A stretch of 64,000 nt of DNA from an uncultured Stenotrophomonas sp. (GCA_900078405.1 FLTS01000001.1:930001-994000), one strand, 5' to 3'; positions 1-12,661 are shown, counted from the stretch's first letter. The notes: generated by a model not told the origin, from the letters alone. Program-made: numbers and translations.

Positions 1-24
1 ACCGATGCTCGATTCAAGCGACGG

Positions 25-30
25 ATTCTA
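25..30 (-). promoter_or_regulatory. possible -10 box of a gene leaving the window
   Basis: On the minus strand this reads TAGAAT, the same -10-like hexamer found just upstream of asnS and purB in this window. It lies downstream of mtnA and points out of the left edge, so the next minus-strand gene probably starts just outside. No convincing -35 box was found. The rest of 1-163 holds no supportable gene. Confidence 0.35.
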
Positions 31-163
31 TCACAACGGCCGCTTTCATGCCTGTATTTGCAGGGATTTTGCCCGCATGAATCAAGGGTTTAGCAGCCGC
101 CTCCGGCAGCCTGCGAAGTGGCGGGAAACGACGTTGGCGGCACGGCCCCCGCCCCGTCCGGTT

Positions 164-1228
164 TCAGCCGCCGAATGCGGCCTGTATCGCGTCCCGGTCC
201 GGATTCTGGATCACGCCCCTCTCGGTCACGATGGCGTCGATCAGCCCGCCCGGGGTCACGTCGAACACCGGGTTCCAGGCGGTGATGCCCTCGGCCACAG
301 TGCGCACGCCGCCGACGCCGAACAACTCGCCGGGATCGCGCTGCTCGATCTCGATCGCGTCGCCATGCGCGGTACCCATGTCCACGGTCGAGGACGGTGC
401 CACCACCATGAACTTGACGCCGTGGTGGCGCGCGGCGATGGCCAGCTGGTAGGTACCGATCTTGTTGGCGGTGTCGCCGTTGGCGCAGATGCGGTCGGCG
501 CCGACGATCACCCACTGCACCGCGCCGGTCTTCATCAGGTGTGCGGCGGCGGAGTCGGCGACCAGGGTGGCGTCGATGCCGTCCTGTTGCAATTCCCATA
601 CGGTCAGCCGCGCGCCCTGCAGCCATGGCCGGGTCTCGCCGGCGAACACGCGCTCGACGCGCCCCTGCGCCACGCCGGCGCGGATCACGCCCAGCGCGGT
701 GCCGAAGCCGGCGGTGGCCAGCGAGCCGGTGTTGCAATGGGTCAGCACGCCGCTGCCCGGCGCGATCAGGCCGGCGCCGAGCATGCCCATGTGGCGGTTG
801 GCGGCCAGGTCCTCGTCGGCAATGGCCTGCGCTTCCAGTGCCAACACCTGCCGCCAATCCTGCCCTGCCCCGGCCAGTACGCGGCGCATGCGCGCCAGCG
901 CCCAGGCAAGGTTGACGGCGGTCGGGCGGGCAGCATTCAAGCGCGCCATCGCCGGTTCCAGAGCCTGCAATGCGCTGCCGCCATCGCCGGCCTCGATCCC
1001 GCGCGCCGCCAGCACCACGCCCCAGGCCGCGGCAATGCCGATGGCCGGCGCGCCGCGCACGGCCAGCGAATGGATGGCTGCGGCCACCGCGTCGCTGTCG
1101 TGGCAGGCCACGTGCTCGACGACGAACGGGAGCTTGCGCTGGTCCAGCAGTTCCAGCGCATCACCGGTCCAGCGGATCGGGCGGATGTGGTCGTAGCGGG
1201 CGTAATCGATGGCGGTGGTGTCGTTCAT
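164..1228 (-). CDS. mtnA: S-methyl-5-thioribose-1-phosphate isomerase (MtnA)
   Basis: The 354-residue protein matches the aldose-ketose isomerase of methionine salvage, which converts methylthioribose-1-phosphate to methylthioribulose-1-phosphate in the cytosol. The family's catalytic Cys lies in [10 protein letters not shown] (Cys165) and the catalytic Asp in [10 protein letters not shown] (Asp245). The conserved RGAPAIG segment is near residue 59. The ATG at 1228 ([11 protein letters not shown]) was chosen over a longer open frame beginning at 1354, because the extra 42 residues look unlike the family and run into the neighbouring gene's end. No other methionine-salvage gene is nearby. Identification is firm. 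Confidence 0.95.
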   Translation of the reverse strand: MNDTTAIDYARYDHIRPIRWTGDALELLDQRKLPFVVEHVACHDSDAVAAAIHSLAVRGAPAIGIAAAWGVVLAARGIEAGDGGSALQALEPAMARLNAARPTAVNLAWALARMRRVLAGAGQDWRQVLALEAQAIADEDLAANRHMGMLGAGLIAPGSGVLTHCNTGSLATAGFGTALGVIRAGVAQGRVERVFAGETRPWLQGARLTVWELQQDGIDATLVADSAAAHLMKTGAVQWVIVGADRICANGDTANKIGTYQLAIAARHHGVKFMVVAPSSTVDMGTAHGDAIEIEQRDPGELFGVGGVRTVAEGITAWNPVFDVTPGGLIDAIVTERGVIQNPDRDAIQAAFGG

Positions 1229-1304
1229 CGCGCCATTGTAGCCGGCCGGAAACCTCGCATCCCCGGCGTTCCTGCGGTTGCCGGCCAACGGCCAGCGGGC
1301 ATGT

Positions 1305-1991
1305 TCAATCGGCGGAAAACTCGGCGCGGCAGCCCTTGTCCACCCAGATGCCATTGCGGCTCCAGCCCCAGCTGCGGCCTTCCTCGCAGGGGGCGTTCGA
1401 CAGCTGCTTGACCAGGGTGGCCCTGCGTTCGATGGTCACCCCGCATTCCCGGCGCATTTCCCTCTTCGATTCGCAGGTGACCTGGCGCGGGATGTCCACG
1501 AAGCCGGAGCCATCCTCGGCGCCGACCTCGAACTGCCCCTGGCAGCCACGGCTCACCCAGATCTCGTTGCGGCCATAACCCCAGGTATGCCCTTCCCTGC
1601 ACGGCAGCAGCGATTGCTGGCGCAGCAGGCGCACCGGCGCGCCGCGCAGCAGCACAGGGCAGTTCACCACGCGCCCCTTCGACTCGCAGCGGACGACGCG
1701 CCGCACCTTCCGCCCGCCGGTGGGCGAAGCCGCCACGGCGGAAAACTCCGCATGGCAGCCGTGGCTGACCCAGATGCCGCCGCCGTCCACGCCCCAGCTG
1801 GTCTCGCGGATGCAGGATGCCTCGGAAACCTGCCTGACCAGTTGCACGCCGCGCGAGACGTTCATCGGGCAACGTTCCAGGGCGCCATCGGATTCGCAGC
1901 GCACCACCTGCGTCCCGATATCGGGAGTCTCGCGTTGCGCCCACGCCAGCACGGGCGCCAGCGACAGCAGCAGGCCACACACACGTTTCAT
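1305..1991 (-). CDS. secreted DUF3011 protein with three repeats
   Basis: A 228-residue protein with a signal peptide ([19 protein letters not shown], likely cut after AWA). The mature part is three copies of a roughly 60-residue unit: VxCES...R..C, then a basic stretch, then SxxxC.E...WG, then GIWVxxGCxxxF. Each unit carries about four Cys and ends in an aromatic GCRAEF-like motif, the pattern of DUF3011. The paired Cys suggest disulphides and a periplasmic or extracellular location. Function is unknown. The ATG at 1991 was chosen because it starts the signal peptide; longer upstream starts would bury it. It lies 76 bp upstream of mtnA on the same strand. Confidence 0.85.
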   Translation of the reverse strand: MKRVCGLLLSLAPVLAWAQRETPDIGTQVVRCESDGALERCPMNVSRGVQLVRQVSEASCIRETSWGVDGGGIWVSHGCHAEFSAVAASPTGGRKVRRVVRCESKGRVVNCPVLLRGAPVRLLRQQSLLPCREGHTWGYGRNEIWVSRGCQGQFEVGAEDGSGFVDIPRQVTCESKREMRRECGVTIERRATLVKQLSNAPCEEGRSWGWSRNGIWVDKGCRAEFSAD

Positions 1992-2107
1992 CCGAAGTCC
2001 CACCCCGGCAATCACGACGAACATCGCAGGCGGCACAGGCGCGCCTGCGGGAACGATCAGAGCATCAATGCCGATGACATGGCAAGCCGGTGCGACCGCA
2101 TGCCGGT

Positions 2108-3052
2108 TCAGGCATGGGCGAAGTCGAAGACCAGCACGTCGGCGATGCGGCCGGTGCCGGCCAATGCCATCAGCAGCCGGTCCACACCCACCGCCACGCC
2201 AGCGCAGTGCGGCAATGTCGGCAATGCGGCCAGCAGCGGTTCGTCCAGCGGCGGCAGCACGTCGCCACGCGCGCTGCGCACCGCCAAATCGCGCTGGAAG
2301 CGCTGGCGCTGTTCGTCGGCATCGTTCAGCTCGTGGTAGCCGTTGGCCAGTTCCACCGCGCCCAAATACAGCTCGAAGCGCTCGGCCAGCGGCGGCTCGC
2401 CCGGCCGGACCTTCGCCAGCGCCGCCTGCGAGGCCGGCCAGTCATGGACCACGGTGATGCGGTCGGCAGGGAAAAACGGCTGGATGCGGTTGGTCATCAA
2501 CAGGTCCAGCCAATCGTCGCGGGTCAGTCCACCGGGGTTGATGCCGACATCGGCCAGCGGCGCGCGCAGTTGTGCTTCGTCGGCGGCAAACGGGTCAATG
2601 CCCAGCGCGTCGATGAACAGTTCGCGGTAGGTCAGCACCTGCAACGACGCGTCACGCCCGACCATCGCCAATGCCGCGCGTACCAGCTCGACGGTTTCAC
2701 CCATCAGACGATGGTGGTCCCAGCCGACCCGGTACCACTCCAGCATGGTGAACTCGGGGTTGTGACGGCCGCCGGCCTCGCCATTGCGGAACACCCGGCC
2801 CAGCTCGTAGCAGTCACCGACACCGGCGGCGAGCAGGCGCTTGAGCGGGTATTCGGGCGAGGTGCGCAGCCAGCGCACCGGCGGGCCGGCATCGACGTGG
2901 CCGCTGAAACGGGTCTGGAAGCTGTCGATGTTCGGCTCGGTGTTGCCGGCGGCCGACATGATCGGGGTTTCCACTTCCAGCACATCGCGGCGGGCGAAGA
3001 AGTCGCGGATCAGCGTGTTCAAGAGCGCGCGACGGCGCAGGGCCTCGATCAT
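2108..3052 (-). CDS. epmA: EF-P--(R)-beta-lysine ligase (EpmA/GenX)
   Basis: A 314-residue class II lysyl-tRNA-synthetase paralogue that lacks an anticodon-binding domain. In the known family it attaches beta-lysine to the conserved lysine of elongation factor P. Visible signs are VLEVETPIMS near the start, SPEYPLKRLL, the motif 2 region FRNGEAGGRHNPEFTMLEWY, and the C-terminal motif 3 region GVAVGVDRLLMALAG. The ATG at 3052 was chosen because AGGG lies nine bases upstream and the protein then begins MIEALRRRALL, as in homologues; an in-frame ATG at 3061 is an alternative. It follows the GNAT gene by 67 bp and is probably co-transcribed with ligA. EpmB and EF-P genes are not in the window. 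Confidence 0.93.
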   Translation of the reverse strand: MIEALRRRALLNTLIRDFFARRDVLEVETPIMSAAGNTEPNIDSFQTRFSGHVDAGPPVRWLRTSPEYPLKRLLAAGVGDCYELGRVFRNGEAGGRHNPEFTMLEWYRVGWDHHRLMGETVELVRAALAMVGRDASLQVLTYRELFIDALGIDPFAADEAQLRAPLADVGINPGGLTRDDWLDLLMTNRIQPFFPADRITVVHDWPASQAALAKVRPGEPPLAERFELYLGAVELANGYHELNDADEQRQRFQRDLAVRSARGDVLPPLDEPLLAALPTLPHCAGVAVGVDRLLMALAGTGRIADVLVFDFAHA

Positions 3053-3119
3053 GGCGCACATCCCTGTGCGCCACCCTGCGGGCGGCTTCGCCGTGAAAAA
3101 CAGCTGTCCTGCCGTTTTT

Positions 3120-6082
<2,963 letters not shown>

Positions 6083-6115
6083 TTAACCGCGCGGCGTGAT
6101 GCATCGGCCACGGCA

Positions 6116-6188
6116 CAGGTCGGGGTTACCGCCCCGACGCTTCGTATTCGATATGCCAAGCGCCGTCGGGGCGGCAGCCCCGACCTAC
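6116..6188. repeat. GTAG-headed palindromic (REP/BIME-like) element
   Basis: A 73-bp nested inverted repeat between zipA and ligA. On the minus strand it begins GTAGGTCGGGG and closes with CCCCGACCTG, with inner arms CGCCCCGACG and CGTCGGGGCG. The GTAG head supplies the zipA stop codon (TAG at 6187-6185). It differs in body sequence from the GTAGGAGCGAC family found elsewhere in the window but has the same head and architecture. Confidence 0.7.
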
Positions 6189-6925
6189 CAGCGCGGCGGC
6201 TTGCTCAGCGGCGGCGCCTGGTGCTGGCGGTCGTAGGCGCGCAGTTCGTCGCGGATGTGGGCGATGCGCTGGCGGCCCAAGGCATTGCGGCTGTCGTCCA
6301 GTACCACGCCGTCGAGCAGCTCGGCCATGCGCTGCACGGTGGGCAGCATCTTCTCCCAGGCGTCGAGCGCGGTCAGCGGCGCCGGCAGGGTCAGGAAAAA
6401 GGCGATCGCCGGGGTTTCCATCTCGCGGATGCGGGCCATGTCGAAGCTGCCCGGCTTCATGATGCTGGCCATGCTGAACACCGGTCCGCGCTCGGGATGG
6501 CCTTCCAGCAACCGGTGGAACACGTTCATGTAGCCGAACACAAGCCCTGTCTTTTCCGCGGCGACCACGATGTCCTCGCCGCGCAGCACCTGCCCGGCGC
6601 GCGCGGCCACGTACAGCGAGACGATCTTGTCGAAATCCTGGTTGGCCCGCTTGCCCAGCTCGCTGCCCTCGGACGGCTCCACTTCCGGCAGCCCCAGTTC
6701 GGGCTGGGTCACGTCCCCGTCCGTATCGGCACCGGCCCCGCCTTCAGCGGGTTCGCCGCCGTCGTCGCCGGCGAACATCGGCTCCCGGCGCGTCCGCTCG
6801 CTTTCGGCAGGCTCGCGGCGCTTGCCCTGCGCCGGCTTCTTCGGCCGGCCGAACAGGAAGATTGCCGCGATCAACAGCAGCCCGGCAGCCAGGATGCCGA
6901 TGCGCAACAGAGCCATGTCGGACAT
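6185..6925 (-). CDS. zipA: cell division protein ZipA
   Basis: A 246-residue protein with one N-terminal membrane segment (about residues 5-26, LLRIGILAAGLLLIAAIFLF), a charged linker rich in Pro, Glu and Gly, and a C-terminal FtsZ-binding domain from about residue 110 to 230. ZipA tethers the FtsZ ring to the inner membrane and stabilises it. The linker is short compared with E. coli ZipA (328 residues). It starts 48 bp after smc and precedes ligA; the zipA-ligA order is common in gammaproteobacteria. Its stop codon lies inside a palindromic repeat, see the 6116-6188 entry. Confidence 0.9.
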   Translation of the reverse strand: MSDMALLRIGILAAGLLLIAAIFLFGRPKKPAQGKRREPAESERTRREPMFAGDDGGEPAEGGAGADTDGDVTQPELGLPEVEPSEGSELGKRANQDFDKIVSLYVAARAGQVLRGEDIVVAAEKTGLVFGYMNVFHRLLEGHPERGPVFSMASIMKPGSFDMARIREMETPAIAFFLTLPAPLTALDAWEKMLPTVQRMAELLDGVVLDDSRNALGRQRIAHIRDELRAYDRQHQAPPLSKPPRW

Positions 6926-6973
6926 GCGGGGGAGTCTCCGGTGAACGTGTTCAGGTCGGCAAAGAATGGCACG

Positions 6974-9900
6974 TCAGGCCGCGCCCGCCAAACGCGCGGC
7001 CTCTTCCAGATCGACGCTGACCAGGCGGCTGACGCCCGGCTCGCGCATGGTCACGCCGGAGAGCTGGTGCGCGGCCTCCATCGTCGCCTTGTTGTGGCTG
7101 ACGAACAGGAACTGCACCTTCTCGCTCATCTCCTTGACCATGTTGGCCAGGCGGCCGACGTTGGCCTCGTCCAGCGGCGCGTCCACCTCGTCAAGCAGGC
7201 AGAACGGTGCGGGGTTGAGCTGGAAGATGGCGAACACCAGCGCCACCGCGGTCATCGCCTTTTCGCCGCCGGACAGCAGCGAGATGCTGGACACGCGCTT
7301 GCCCGGCGGGCGCGCCATGATCGCCACGCCGGTGTCGAGCAGGTCCTCGCCGGTCAGTTCCAGATAGGCGTGGCCGCCGCCGAACAGCCGCGGATACAGC
7401 GCCTGCACCCCGGCGTTGACCCGGTCGAAGGTGTCCTTGAAACGGCCGCGGGTCTCGCGGTCGATCTTGCGGATGGCTTCTTCCAGCGTTTCCAGCGCAG
7501 TGGTCAGGTCCACATTCTGTGATTCGAGGTATTCCGAGCGCTGCGAAGCCTCGCCATATTCATGGATGGCGGCCAGATTGACCGGCTCCAAGCGGCGCAT
7601 GCGCGCATCGATCTGCTGCACCGCCTGCTCCCACTCGCCGATACGGGCCTCGTCGGGCAGCGTGTTGACCACGTCTTCCAGCACGAAACCGGCCTTCTCC
7701 ACCGCCTGCTGCAACTGTTCGGCGCTGAGGACGAGTGCCTGCTGGTCGAGCTTGCGCTGGGAGATGCGCTCGCGCTGCGCCAGCGCCTGTTCGTCGCGCT
7801 GGTGGCGGGTCTGTTCCAGCCCGCGCAGTTCGGCGTCGATGCCGTCCAGCTGCGTGCGCGCCTCGGCCAGCACGCGCTCCACGCGTACGCGCTCGCCCAA
7901 TGCATTCTGGTGCTCGGCTTCCAGCGACTGCACCGGGGTGTCGCCCTGGTCGAGCTGCGAATGCAGTTCGCCGAGCCGCGAATCCAGCTGCCCGCGCTGG
8001 GTGCTCATGCGTTCCAGCGACTGCGCCAGCGAGGTGATCTGCGCACGTTGCGACTCCAGCGTCAGCGCCAGCGCATGCATGCCGTCGCGCACGTTGCGTG
8101 CGGCATCGCGGGCCAGGTCGCGGGCCTCGGTCAGCTGGCGGCGCTCGGCCTCCAGCGCCTGCCGGGTGGTTTCCAGGTCGCCCATGCTGGAGACGGCATC
8201 CTCCAGCCGCACCCGCGCCTCGCCGGCCTGCTCGCGGCAGTTGTCCAGCGTTTCCAGCACCTGCGCCATCTCGCCTTCGATGCGGTCGATGCGCGCGCGC
8301 GCCGATTCCAGCTTGCCACGCTGGCCCTGCAACTGCCCGGCCAGTTCCGACACGCCGCGATGGGCCAGGTACAAGGTGCGCTGCGCTTCCTCGCGCTGCT
8401 GTTCGGCGGCCAGCAACTGCTCGCGGAACGTGCCGAGCTGGCGTTCCAGTTCGCCTTCTCGCTCGTGCAGGCCCTCGATCTGCTCGCGCAGGGTGACGAT
8501 CTCGCGTTCGCGCAGCAATGCGCCCTGCTTGGCCGCGCCCGAGCGCGACACCCGTACCCAGCCTTCGCCGAGGCGTTCGCCGCCGCGGGTGATGACCGAA
8601 TCGTTCTCGCCCAGCGTGCGCTGCAGTTCGCGCGCCTGCGCCAGATCTTCGGCGCCATGCAGGCGGGCGAGCAGGCGGCGGATCGCCAGCGGGCCCTGCA
8701 CGCGCGCAGCCAGCGAGGTCGGCGCGAAATCGGCTTCGCCTTCGGCACCCGACACCAGCGCAATGCGGCCTTCGCCGAGTTCGCCCAACGCATCGACCAG
8801 CGCCTCCGGGGCATCGACCAGCACGCCCTCGATCAACTGGCCGAGCGCGCTTTCCACCGCGTTTTCCCAGCCGCTTTCGACGCTGATGCGCTCGCCGACG
8901 CGCGCGGCGGAGTCCAGCCCGCGCGCCTTCAGCCATGCCACCGCCGCGCCCTGCTCCTGGCCCAGCGCGGCCTGCTGCAGGGTTTCCAGCGACGACAGCC
9001 GGCCACGCGCGGCCTGCGCCTGCTTGCGCACCTCGGCCAGTTCGTTCTGGCTGGCGCGCTGCCGTTCCTGCAATGCCGTGGCCGCTTCCTTGCGTTGCTC
9101 GACCTGCTCGTTCAGCTCGTCCAGCGCCGAGGTCTGCGACTCGTGCTGCAACTGCAACTGCTCGAACGCCTCGGCCAGCGCGTCCACGTCCAGCCCGGCG
9201 CGCTCGGCGGCCAGCGCCTCGCGGCGGCGGTCGGCTTCGAGGATCTGCCGGTCGAGGTAATCGACGCGGGTGCGTTCCACCTCGCCCGAGCGGGTGGCCT
9301 CGGACGCATTGCGGTTGTGCGCCTCCCAGCGCTGCTGCCAGTCGTGCAGCGCGGTTTCGGCCTCGCGCAGCCCTTCCTGACGGAATTCGTTTTCTTCCTG
9401 CAACTGTTCCAGCTGCGGTTCGGCATCGGCCACCGCCTCGCGCAGCACCAGCAGCCGCGCCTCGTCGCTGCCGATGTGCTGGCCCAGTTCGGCCAGCGCC
9501 TGCCGGGTTTCATCGCGCGCCTTGTGCAGGCGCTGCGCCATTTCGCGCTGGTGCTGGATCTGCTGTTCCAGCCGCGCCAGCGTGCTGCCGACCTGGTAGA
9601 CGTCGGCCTGTGCGCGGGCCAGTGTTTCGGCCGCTTCCTCGCGGCGCAGGCGGCCGGTCTCGATGCGGCTTTCGGCATCGCGCTGTTCGGCGATCAGCTG
9701 CTGGAGCCTGGTCTCCTCGCGCGACAGGGCTTCGCGCAGGCCGCCCAGGCGGCCATCGAGGTTGCGGTATTCCAGCGCCTTCCACTCGGCGTCCTTGACC
9801 CGGCGTTCTTCCTGCAGGGTCTGGTACTGCTCGGCTTGCTTGGCCTGCCGGCGCAGGTGCTCGAGCTGCTTGCCGATCTCCTCGCGCAGGTCGTTGAGGC

Positions 9901-10477
9901 GGTCCAGGTTCTCGCGGGTGTGGCGGATGCGGGTCTCGGTTTCCTTGCGCCGCTCCTTGTACTTGGAGATGCCGGCGGCCTCCTCCAGGTAGACGCGCAG
10001 GTCTTCGGGCCGGGCCTCGATGATCTGGCTGATCATGCCCTGCTCGATGATCGAGTAGCTGCGCGGGCCGAGGCCGGTGCCGAGGAACAGGTCGGTGATG
10101 TCGCGGCGCCGGCACTTGGTGCCGTTGAGGTAATAGTTGCTGCTGCCGTCGCGGCTGACCAGGCGCTTGACCGAGATTTCGTTGAACGAGGCGTACTCGC
10201 CGGCGATGGTGTGGTCGGAGTTGTCGAAGATCAGCTCGACCGTGGCCTGCGACACCGGCTTGCGCCCGGCCGAGCCGGAGAAGATCACGTCGGTCAGCGA
10301 ATCGCCGCGCAGGCGGCTGGCCGAGCTTTCGCCCATCACCCAGCGCACCGCGTCGATGATGTTGGACTTGCCGCAGCCGTTCGGGCCGACCACGCCGGTC
10401 ATGTTGGTCGGCAGGTGCAGGGTCGTGGGATCGACGAATGACTTGAAACCGGAAAGCTTGATCGTGGATAGGCGCAT
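6974..10477 (-). CDS. smc: chromosome segregation protein SMC
   Basis: A 1167-residue SMC ATPase that compacts and helps segregate the chromosome, normally with ScpA and ScpB (not in this window). Walker A is GPNGCGKS at residues 31-38. Two long coiled coils flank the hinge (about 520-680, including GVLVDAPEALVDALGELGEG). The C-terminal half carries the signature SLLSGGEKAM and Walker B FCLLDEVDAPLDEANVG. The length is normal for the family. It leads a minus-strand cluster smc-zipA-ligA. Confidence 0.97.
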   Translation of the reverse strand: MRLSTIKLSGFKSFVDPTTLHLPTNMTGVVGPNGCGKSNIIDAVRWVMGESSASRLRGDSLTDVIFSGSAGRKPVSQATVELIFDNSDHTIAGEYASFNEISVKRLVSRDGSSNYYLNGTKCRRRDITDLFLGTGLGPRSYSIIEQGMISQIIEARPEDLRVYLEEAAGISKYKERRKETETRIRHTRENLDRLNDLREEIGKQLEHLRRQAKQAEQYQTLQEERRVKDAEWKALEYRNLDGRLGGLREALSREETRLQQLIAEQRDAESRIETGRLRREEAAETLARAQADVYQVGSTLARLEQQIQHQREMAQRLHKARDETRQALAELGQHIGSDEARLLVLREAVADAEPQLEQLQEENEFRQEGLREAETALHDWQQRWEAHNRNASEATRSGEVERTRVDYLDRQILEADRRREALAAERAGLDVDALAEAFEQLQLQHESQTSALDELNEQVEQRKEAATALQERQRASQNELAEVRKQAQAARGRLSSLETLQQAALGQEQGAAVAWLKARGLDSAARVGERISVESGWENAVESALGQLIEGVLVDAPEALVDALGELGEGRIALVSGAEGEADFAPTSLAARVQGPLAIRRLLARLHGAEDLAQARELQRTLGENDSVITRGGERLGEGWVRVSRSGAAKQGALLREREIVTLREQIEGLHEREGELERQLGTFREQLLAAEQQREEAQRTLYLAHRGVSELAGQLQGQRGKLESARARIDRIEGEMAQVLETLDNCREQAGEARVRLEDAVSSMGDLETTRQALEAERRQLTEARDLARDAARNVRDGMHALALTLESQRAQITSLAQSLERMSTQRGQLDSRLGELHSQLDQGDTPVQSLEAEHQNALGERVRVERVLAEARTQLDGIDAELRGLEQTRHQRDEQALAQRERISQRKLDQQALVLSAEQLQQAVEKAGFVLEDVVNTLPDEARIGEWEQAVQQIDARMRRLEPVNLAAIHEYGEASQRSEYLESQNVDLTTALETLEEAIRKIDRETRGRFKDTFDRVNAGVQALYPRLFGGGHAYLELTGEDLLDTGVAIMARPPGKRVSSISLLSGGEKAMTAVALVFAIFQLNPAPFCLLDEVDAPLDEANVGRLANMVKEMSEKVQFLFVSHNKATMEAAHQLSGVTMREPGVSRLVSVDLEEAARLAGAA

Positions 10478-10567
10478 GGGGCAGCAGGGTTCCAGTGCCG
10501 GGCCGGTCGGGCGGCACCGTGGGTTTTCCGAGGGGAATCAGTTCGTTGGGAACGACAGTCCGCCGGG

Positions 10568-10573
10568 AGTATA
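10568..10573 (-). promoter_or_regulatory. candidate -10 box for the smc-zipA-ligA cluster
   Basis: On the minus strand this reads TATACT, about 90 bp upstream of the smc start. Just upstream of it lies a G/C-run hairpin (CCCCTCGCCCTG ... GGGGGAGGGGC). No good -35 box was found, so this is only a candidate. Confidence 0.35.
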
Positions 10574-10683
10574 AGCCCCTCCCCCATCAGGGCGAGGGGT
10601 TGGGGCGAGCACAGGCCGGGGGTACATCCCCGATACCGGCACCACCCTATTCCGTGCGCCGTGGGCATGGCCCCGCCTGCCGC

Positions 10684-10717
10684 GGAAAAGGAACGGGCGC
10701 CTTTCGGCGCCCGTTCC
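10684..10717 (-). terminator. rho-independent terminator of the rpsF-rpsR-rplI operon
   Basis: On the minus strand a perfect 12-bp stem, GGAACGGGCGCC with GGCGCCCGTTCC, closes a GAAA tetraloop and is followed by TTTTCC. It lies 23 bp after the rplI stop codon, which makes it the operon terminator. Confidence 0.9.
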
Positions 10718-10740
10718 GGTACAGCGTGCATCCGCGAGGA

Positions 10741-11190
10741 TCAGGCGTCGGCTTCGACGACGACCTTGACGGTGGCTTCCACATCGGCGTGCAGCTTGAT
10801 GACGACGTCGTACTCGCCGACGGCGCGGAAAGCACCTTCGCCGAGGATGACTTCGCTCTTTTCCAGCGGCAGGCCGGCGGCGGTGAAGGCCTCGGCGATG
10901 TCGCGCGGGCCGACCGAGCCGTACAGCTTGCCTTCGGTCGAAGCGTGCGCACCGATGGTGACGCTGGCGTCGGCGAACTTGGCGGCGCGGGCTTCGGCCT
11001 CGTCGTGGGTGGCCTTGGCCTTGGCTTCGTACTCGGCGCGCTTGGCCTCGAAGGAAGCGACGTTGGCCTCGGTGGCCGGCACGGCCTTGCCCTGCGGCAC
11101 CAGGTAGTTGCGGCCGTAGCCCGGCTTCACGTCGACCAGGTCGCCGAGGTTGCCGAGGTTGGTCACTTTCTGCAGAAGAATCAGCTTCAT
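10741..11190 (-). CDS. rplI: 50S ribosomal protein bL9
   Basis: A 149-residue bL9. The N-terminal RNA-binding domain has the family pattern [19 protein letters not shown] followed by [17 protein letters not shown] long helix of Lys/Glu/Ala leads to the C-terminal domain ([12 protein letters not shown]). The length is standard. It is last in rpsF-rpsR-rplI, but 179 bp separate it from rpsR, filled by a long imperfect hairpin (11264-11363). Confidence 0.97.
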   Translation of the reverse strand: MKLILLQKVTNLGNLGDLVDVKPGYGRNYLVPQGKAVPATEANVASFEAKRAEYEAKAKATHDEAEARAAKFADASVTIGAHASTEGKLYGSVGPRDIAEAFTAAGLPLEKSEVILGEGAFRAVGEYDVVIKLHADVEATVKVVVEADA

Positions 11191-11263
11191 GGTGTAGCTC
11201 CGTTATTCGTTAGCGGGGCACATGGCCCCGCAACGCTTGCTGTCCGAATGGACGGGTGGATGC

Positions 11264-11363
11264 GAGGAACGAGTGGAGAGAAACGAGGAACGAGTGAAAG
11301 CGGCAAAGCCGTGCTGTTACTCGTTTCTCGTTCCTCAAGCCCCGAAGGGGCCACTCGTTCCTG
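11264..11363. repeat. long purine/pyrimidine hairpin inside the rpsR-rplI gap
   Basis: The outer arms AGGAACGAGTGG (11265-11276) and CCACTCGTTCCT (11351-11362) are perfect complements. Inside are further GAACGAG/AAACGAG heptamers on one side and CTCGTTT/CTCGTTC on the other, plus two small hairpins (CGGCAAAGCCG and GCCCCGAAGGGGC). A related element sits between sucB and lpdA (61115-61190). The transcript would fold strongly between rpsR and rplI. Confidence 0.75.
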
Positions 11364-11369
11364 GCTTTA

Positions 11370-11600
11370 TCAGACGTCGTGGTTGTCCGTGTACGGGATC
11401 AGCGCCAGGAAACGGGCGCGCTTGACCGCCGTGGCCAGCTGGCGCTGGTACTTGGACTTGGTGCCGGTGACGCGGCTCGGCACGATCTTGCCGTTCTCGG
11501 TCAGGTACTGGCGCAGGGTGTTGAGATCCTTGTAGTCGATCTCCTTCACGCCTTCGGCGGTGAACTTGCAGAACTTGCGGCGACGGAAGAACTTGGACAT
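11370..11600 (-). CDS. rpsR: 30S ribosomal protein bS18
   Basis: A 76-residue bS18 with the typical start [13 protein letters not shown], the segment [22 protein letters not shown] and the basic [21 protein letters not shown]. It binds the small-subunit platform together with bS6. It lies 11 bp after rpsF and is clearly co-transcribed with it. Confidence 0.97.
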   Translation of the reverse strand: MSKFFRRRKFCKFTAEGVKEIDYKDLNTLRQYLTENGKIVPSRVTGTKSKYQRQLATAVKRARFLALIPYTDNHDV

Positions 11601-11611
11601 GGGTGTGCTCC

Positions 11612-12046
11612 TTATTCGGCGGAAGCGGCTTCTTCGCCGGCTTCGTCATTGGTGGAGGAAGTGGCACCCTCTTCGTCGTCGCGACGACGGCGCTCGCCAC
11701 GCTCGGGCTTGTCGCCCTTCTCGTCCTTGCTCTTCATGATCAGCGACTGCTCGGTGTCGGCCTCGTCACGCTTCATGACCAGGTTGCGCAGCACGGCGTC
11801 GTTGAAGCGGAAGCTTTCGGTCAGCTCGTTCAGCACCGACTGGTCGGCCTCGATGTTCATGAGGACGTAGTGGGCCTTGACCAGGTTCTGGATCGGGTAG
11901 GCCAGCTGGCGGCGGCCCCAGTCTTCCAGACGGTGGATGGTGCCGTTGCCGTTCTCGACCAGCGCCTTGTAGCGCTCGATCATGGCCGGGACCTGTTCGC
12001 TCTGGTCCGGGTGGACCAGGAACACGATTTCGTAATGACGACTCAT
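11612..12046 (-). CDS. rpsF: 30S ribosomal protein bS6
   Basis: A 144-residue bS6, partner of bS18 on the 30S platform. The ferredoxin-like fold covers about residues 1-100 ([43 protein letters not shown]). The C-terminal 45 residues are a highly charged, low-complexity tail rich in Lys, Arg, Glu and Asp, with a Glu-rich end as in RimK substrates. It is first in rpsF-rpsR-rplI. Confidence 0.97.
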   Translation of the reverse strand: MSRHYEIVFLVHPDQSEQVPAMIERYKALVENGNGTIHRLEDWGRRQLAYPIQNLVKAHYVLMNIEADQSVLNELTESFRFNDAVLRNLVMKRDEADTEQSLIMKSKDEKGDKPERGERRRRDDEEGATSSTNDEAGEEAASAE

Positions 12047-12215
12047 GTTTTTCTACCTTTCGGATGTGGCCCGCATGGGCCGGACAGCCCCCCGCCGTGG
12101 ATTGCGGTGGGGCAAGGGCTCCCGCGCCGGGGCGCAGGAAGCCGGCAATTATCCACTGGAAAGCGGCGCCGGGCAAGTCCGCCGGGCCGGCGGCATTGCG
12201 GGGCCGCACCCTGTC

Positions 12216-12554
12216 CTAGCGGTGGGCGGCGTCGGTGGTGAAGCTCTCGCCGCAACCACACTCGGCCGAGGCATTCGGGTTGCTGAAGGTGAATGCCTCG
12301 CTCAGCCCCTGCTTGCCGAAGTCGATCTCGGTGCCGTCCACCAGCGGCAGGCTGTCGGCATCGACGTAGATGCGCACGCCGTCCTGCTCGAACACGGTGT
12401 CGCCCTCGCGCTGTTCGCGCGCCAGGTCGGTCACATGGCCCCAGCCCGAGCAGCCGGTGCGGGCGACGCCGAAGCGCAGGCCCAGTACGCCCGGCGTCTG
12501 TTCGATGAAACGCTGCACGCGGGCGAAGGCGACGGGGGTCAGGCGGACGGCCAT
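12216..12554 (-). CDS. HesB/IscA-type iron-sulfur assembly protein
   Basis: A 112-residue A-type Fe-S carrier. The three family cysteines are present, one in ARTGCSGWGH and two in the C-terminal ECGCGESF. This could be IscA, SufA or ErpA; sequence alone does not separate them. No isc or suf genes are adjacent. The ATG at 12554 was chosen over a TTG two codons upstream, because GGAG lies ten bases before it. It is transcribed divergently from asnS. Confidence 0.88.
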   Translation of the reverse strand: MAVRLTPVAFARVQRFIEQTPGVLGLRFGVARTGCSGWGHVTDLAREQREGDTVFEQDGVRIYVDADSLPLVDGTEIDFGKQGLSEAFTFSNPNASAECGCGESFTTDAAHR

Positions 12555-12655
12555 GAGCAAACGACTCCAGCTAATGAGGTGGCAATTATAGGAAAAGCCG
12601 GCGGCCGCAAGCCCAACGGACGGAAAACACCTCGCCTGCCCGGCCGCGCAACCGC

Positions 12656-12661
12656 TAGAAT
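12656..12661 (+). promoter_or_regulatory. candidate -10 box of asnS
   Basis: TAGAAT lies 42 bp upstream of the asnS start codon. The same hexamer precedes purB (52905-52910) and a leftward gene at the window edge. No clear -35 box is seen in the GC-rich sequence before it. Confidence 0.4.

Noticed and set aside
5..1411. A 468-codon plus-strand frame across mtnA
   Set aside because: Reverse shadow of mtnA running into the DUF3011 gene.
7562..10441. A 959-codon plus-strand open frame opposite smc
   Set aside because: Antisense shadow of the SMC coiled coil; no ribosome-binding site and a composition typical of reverse reading.
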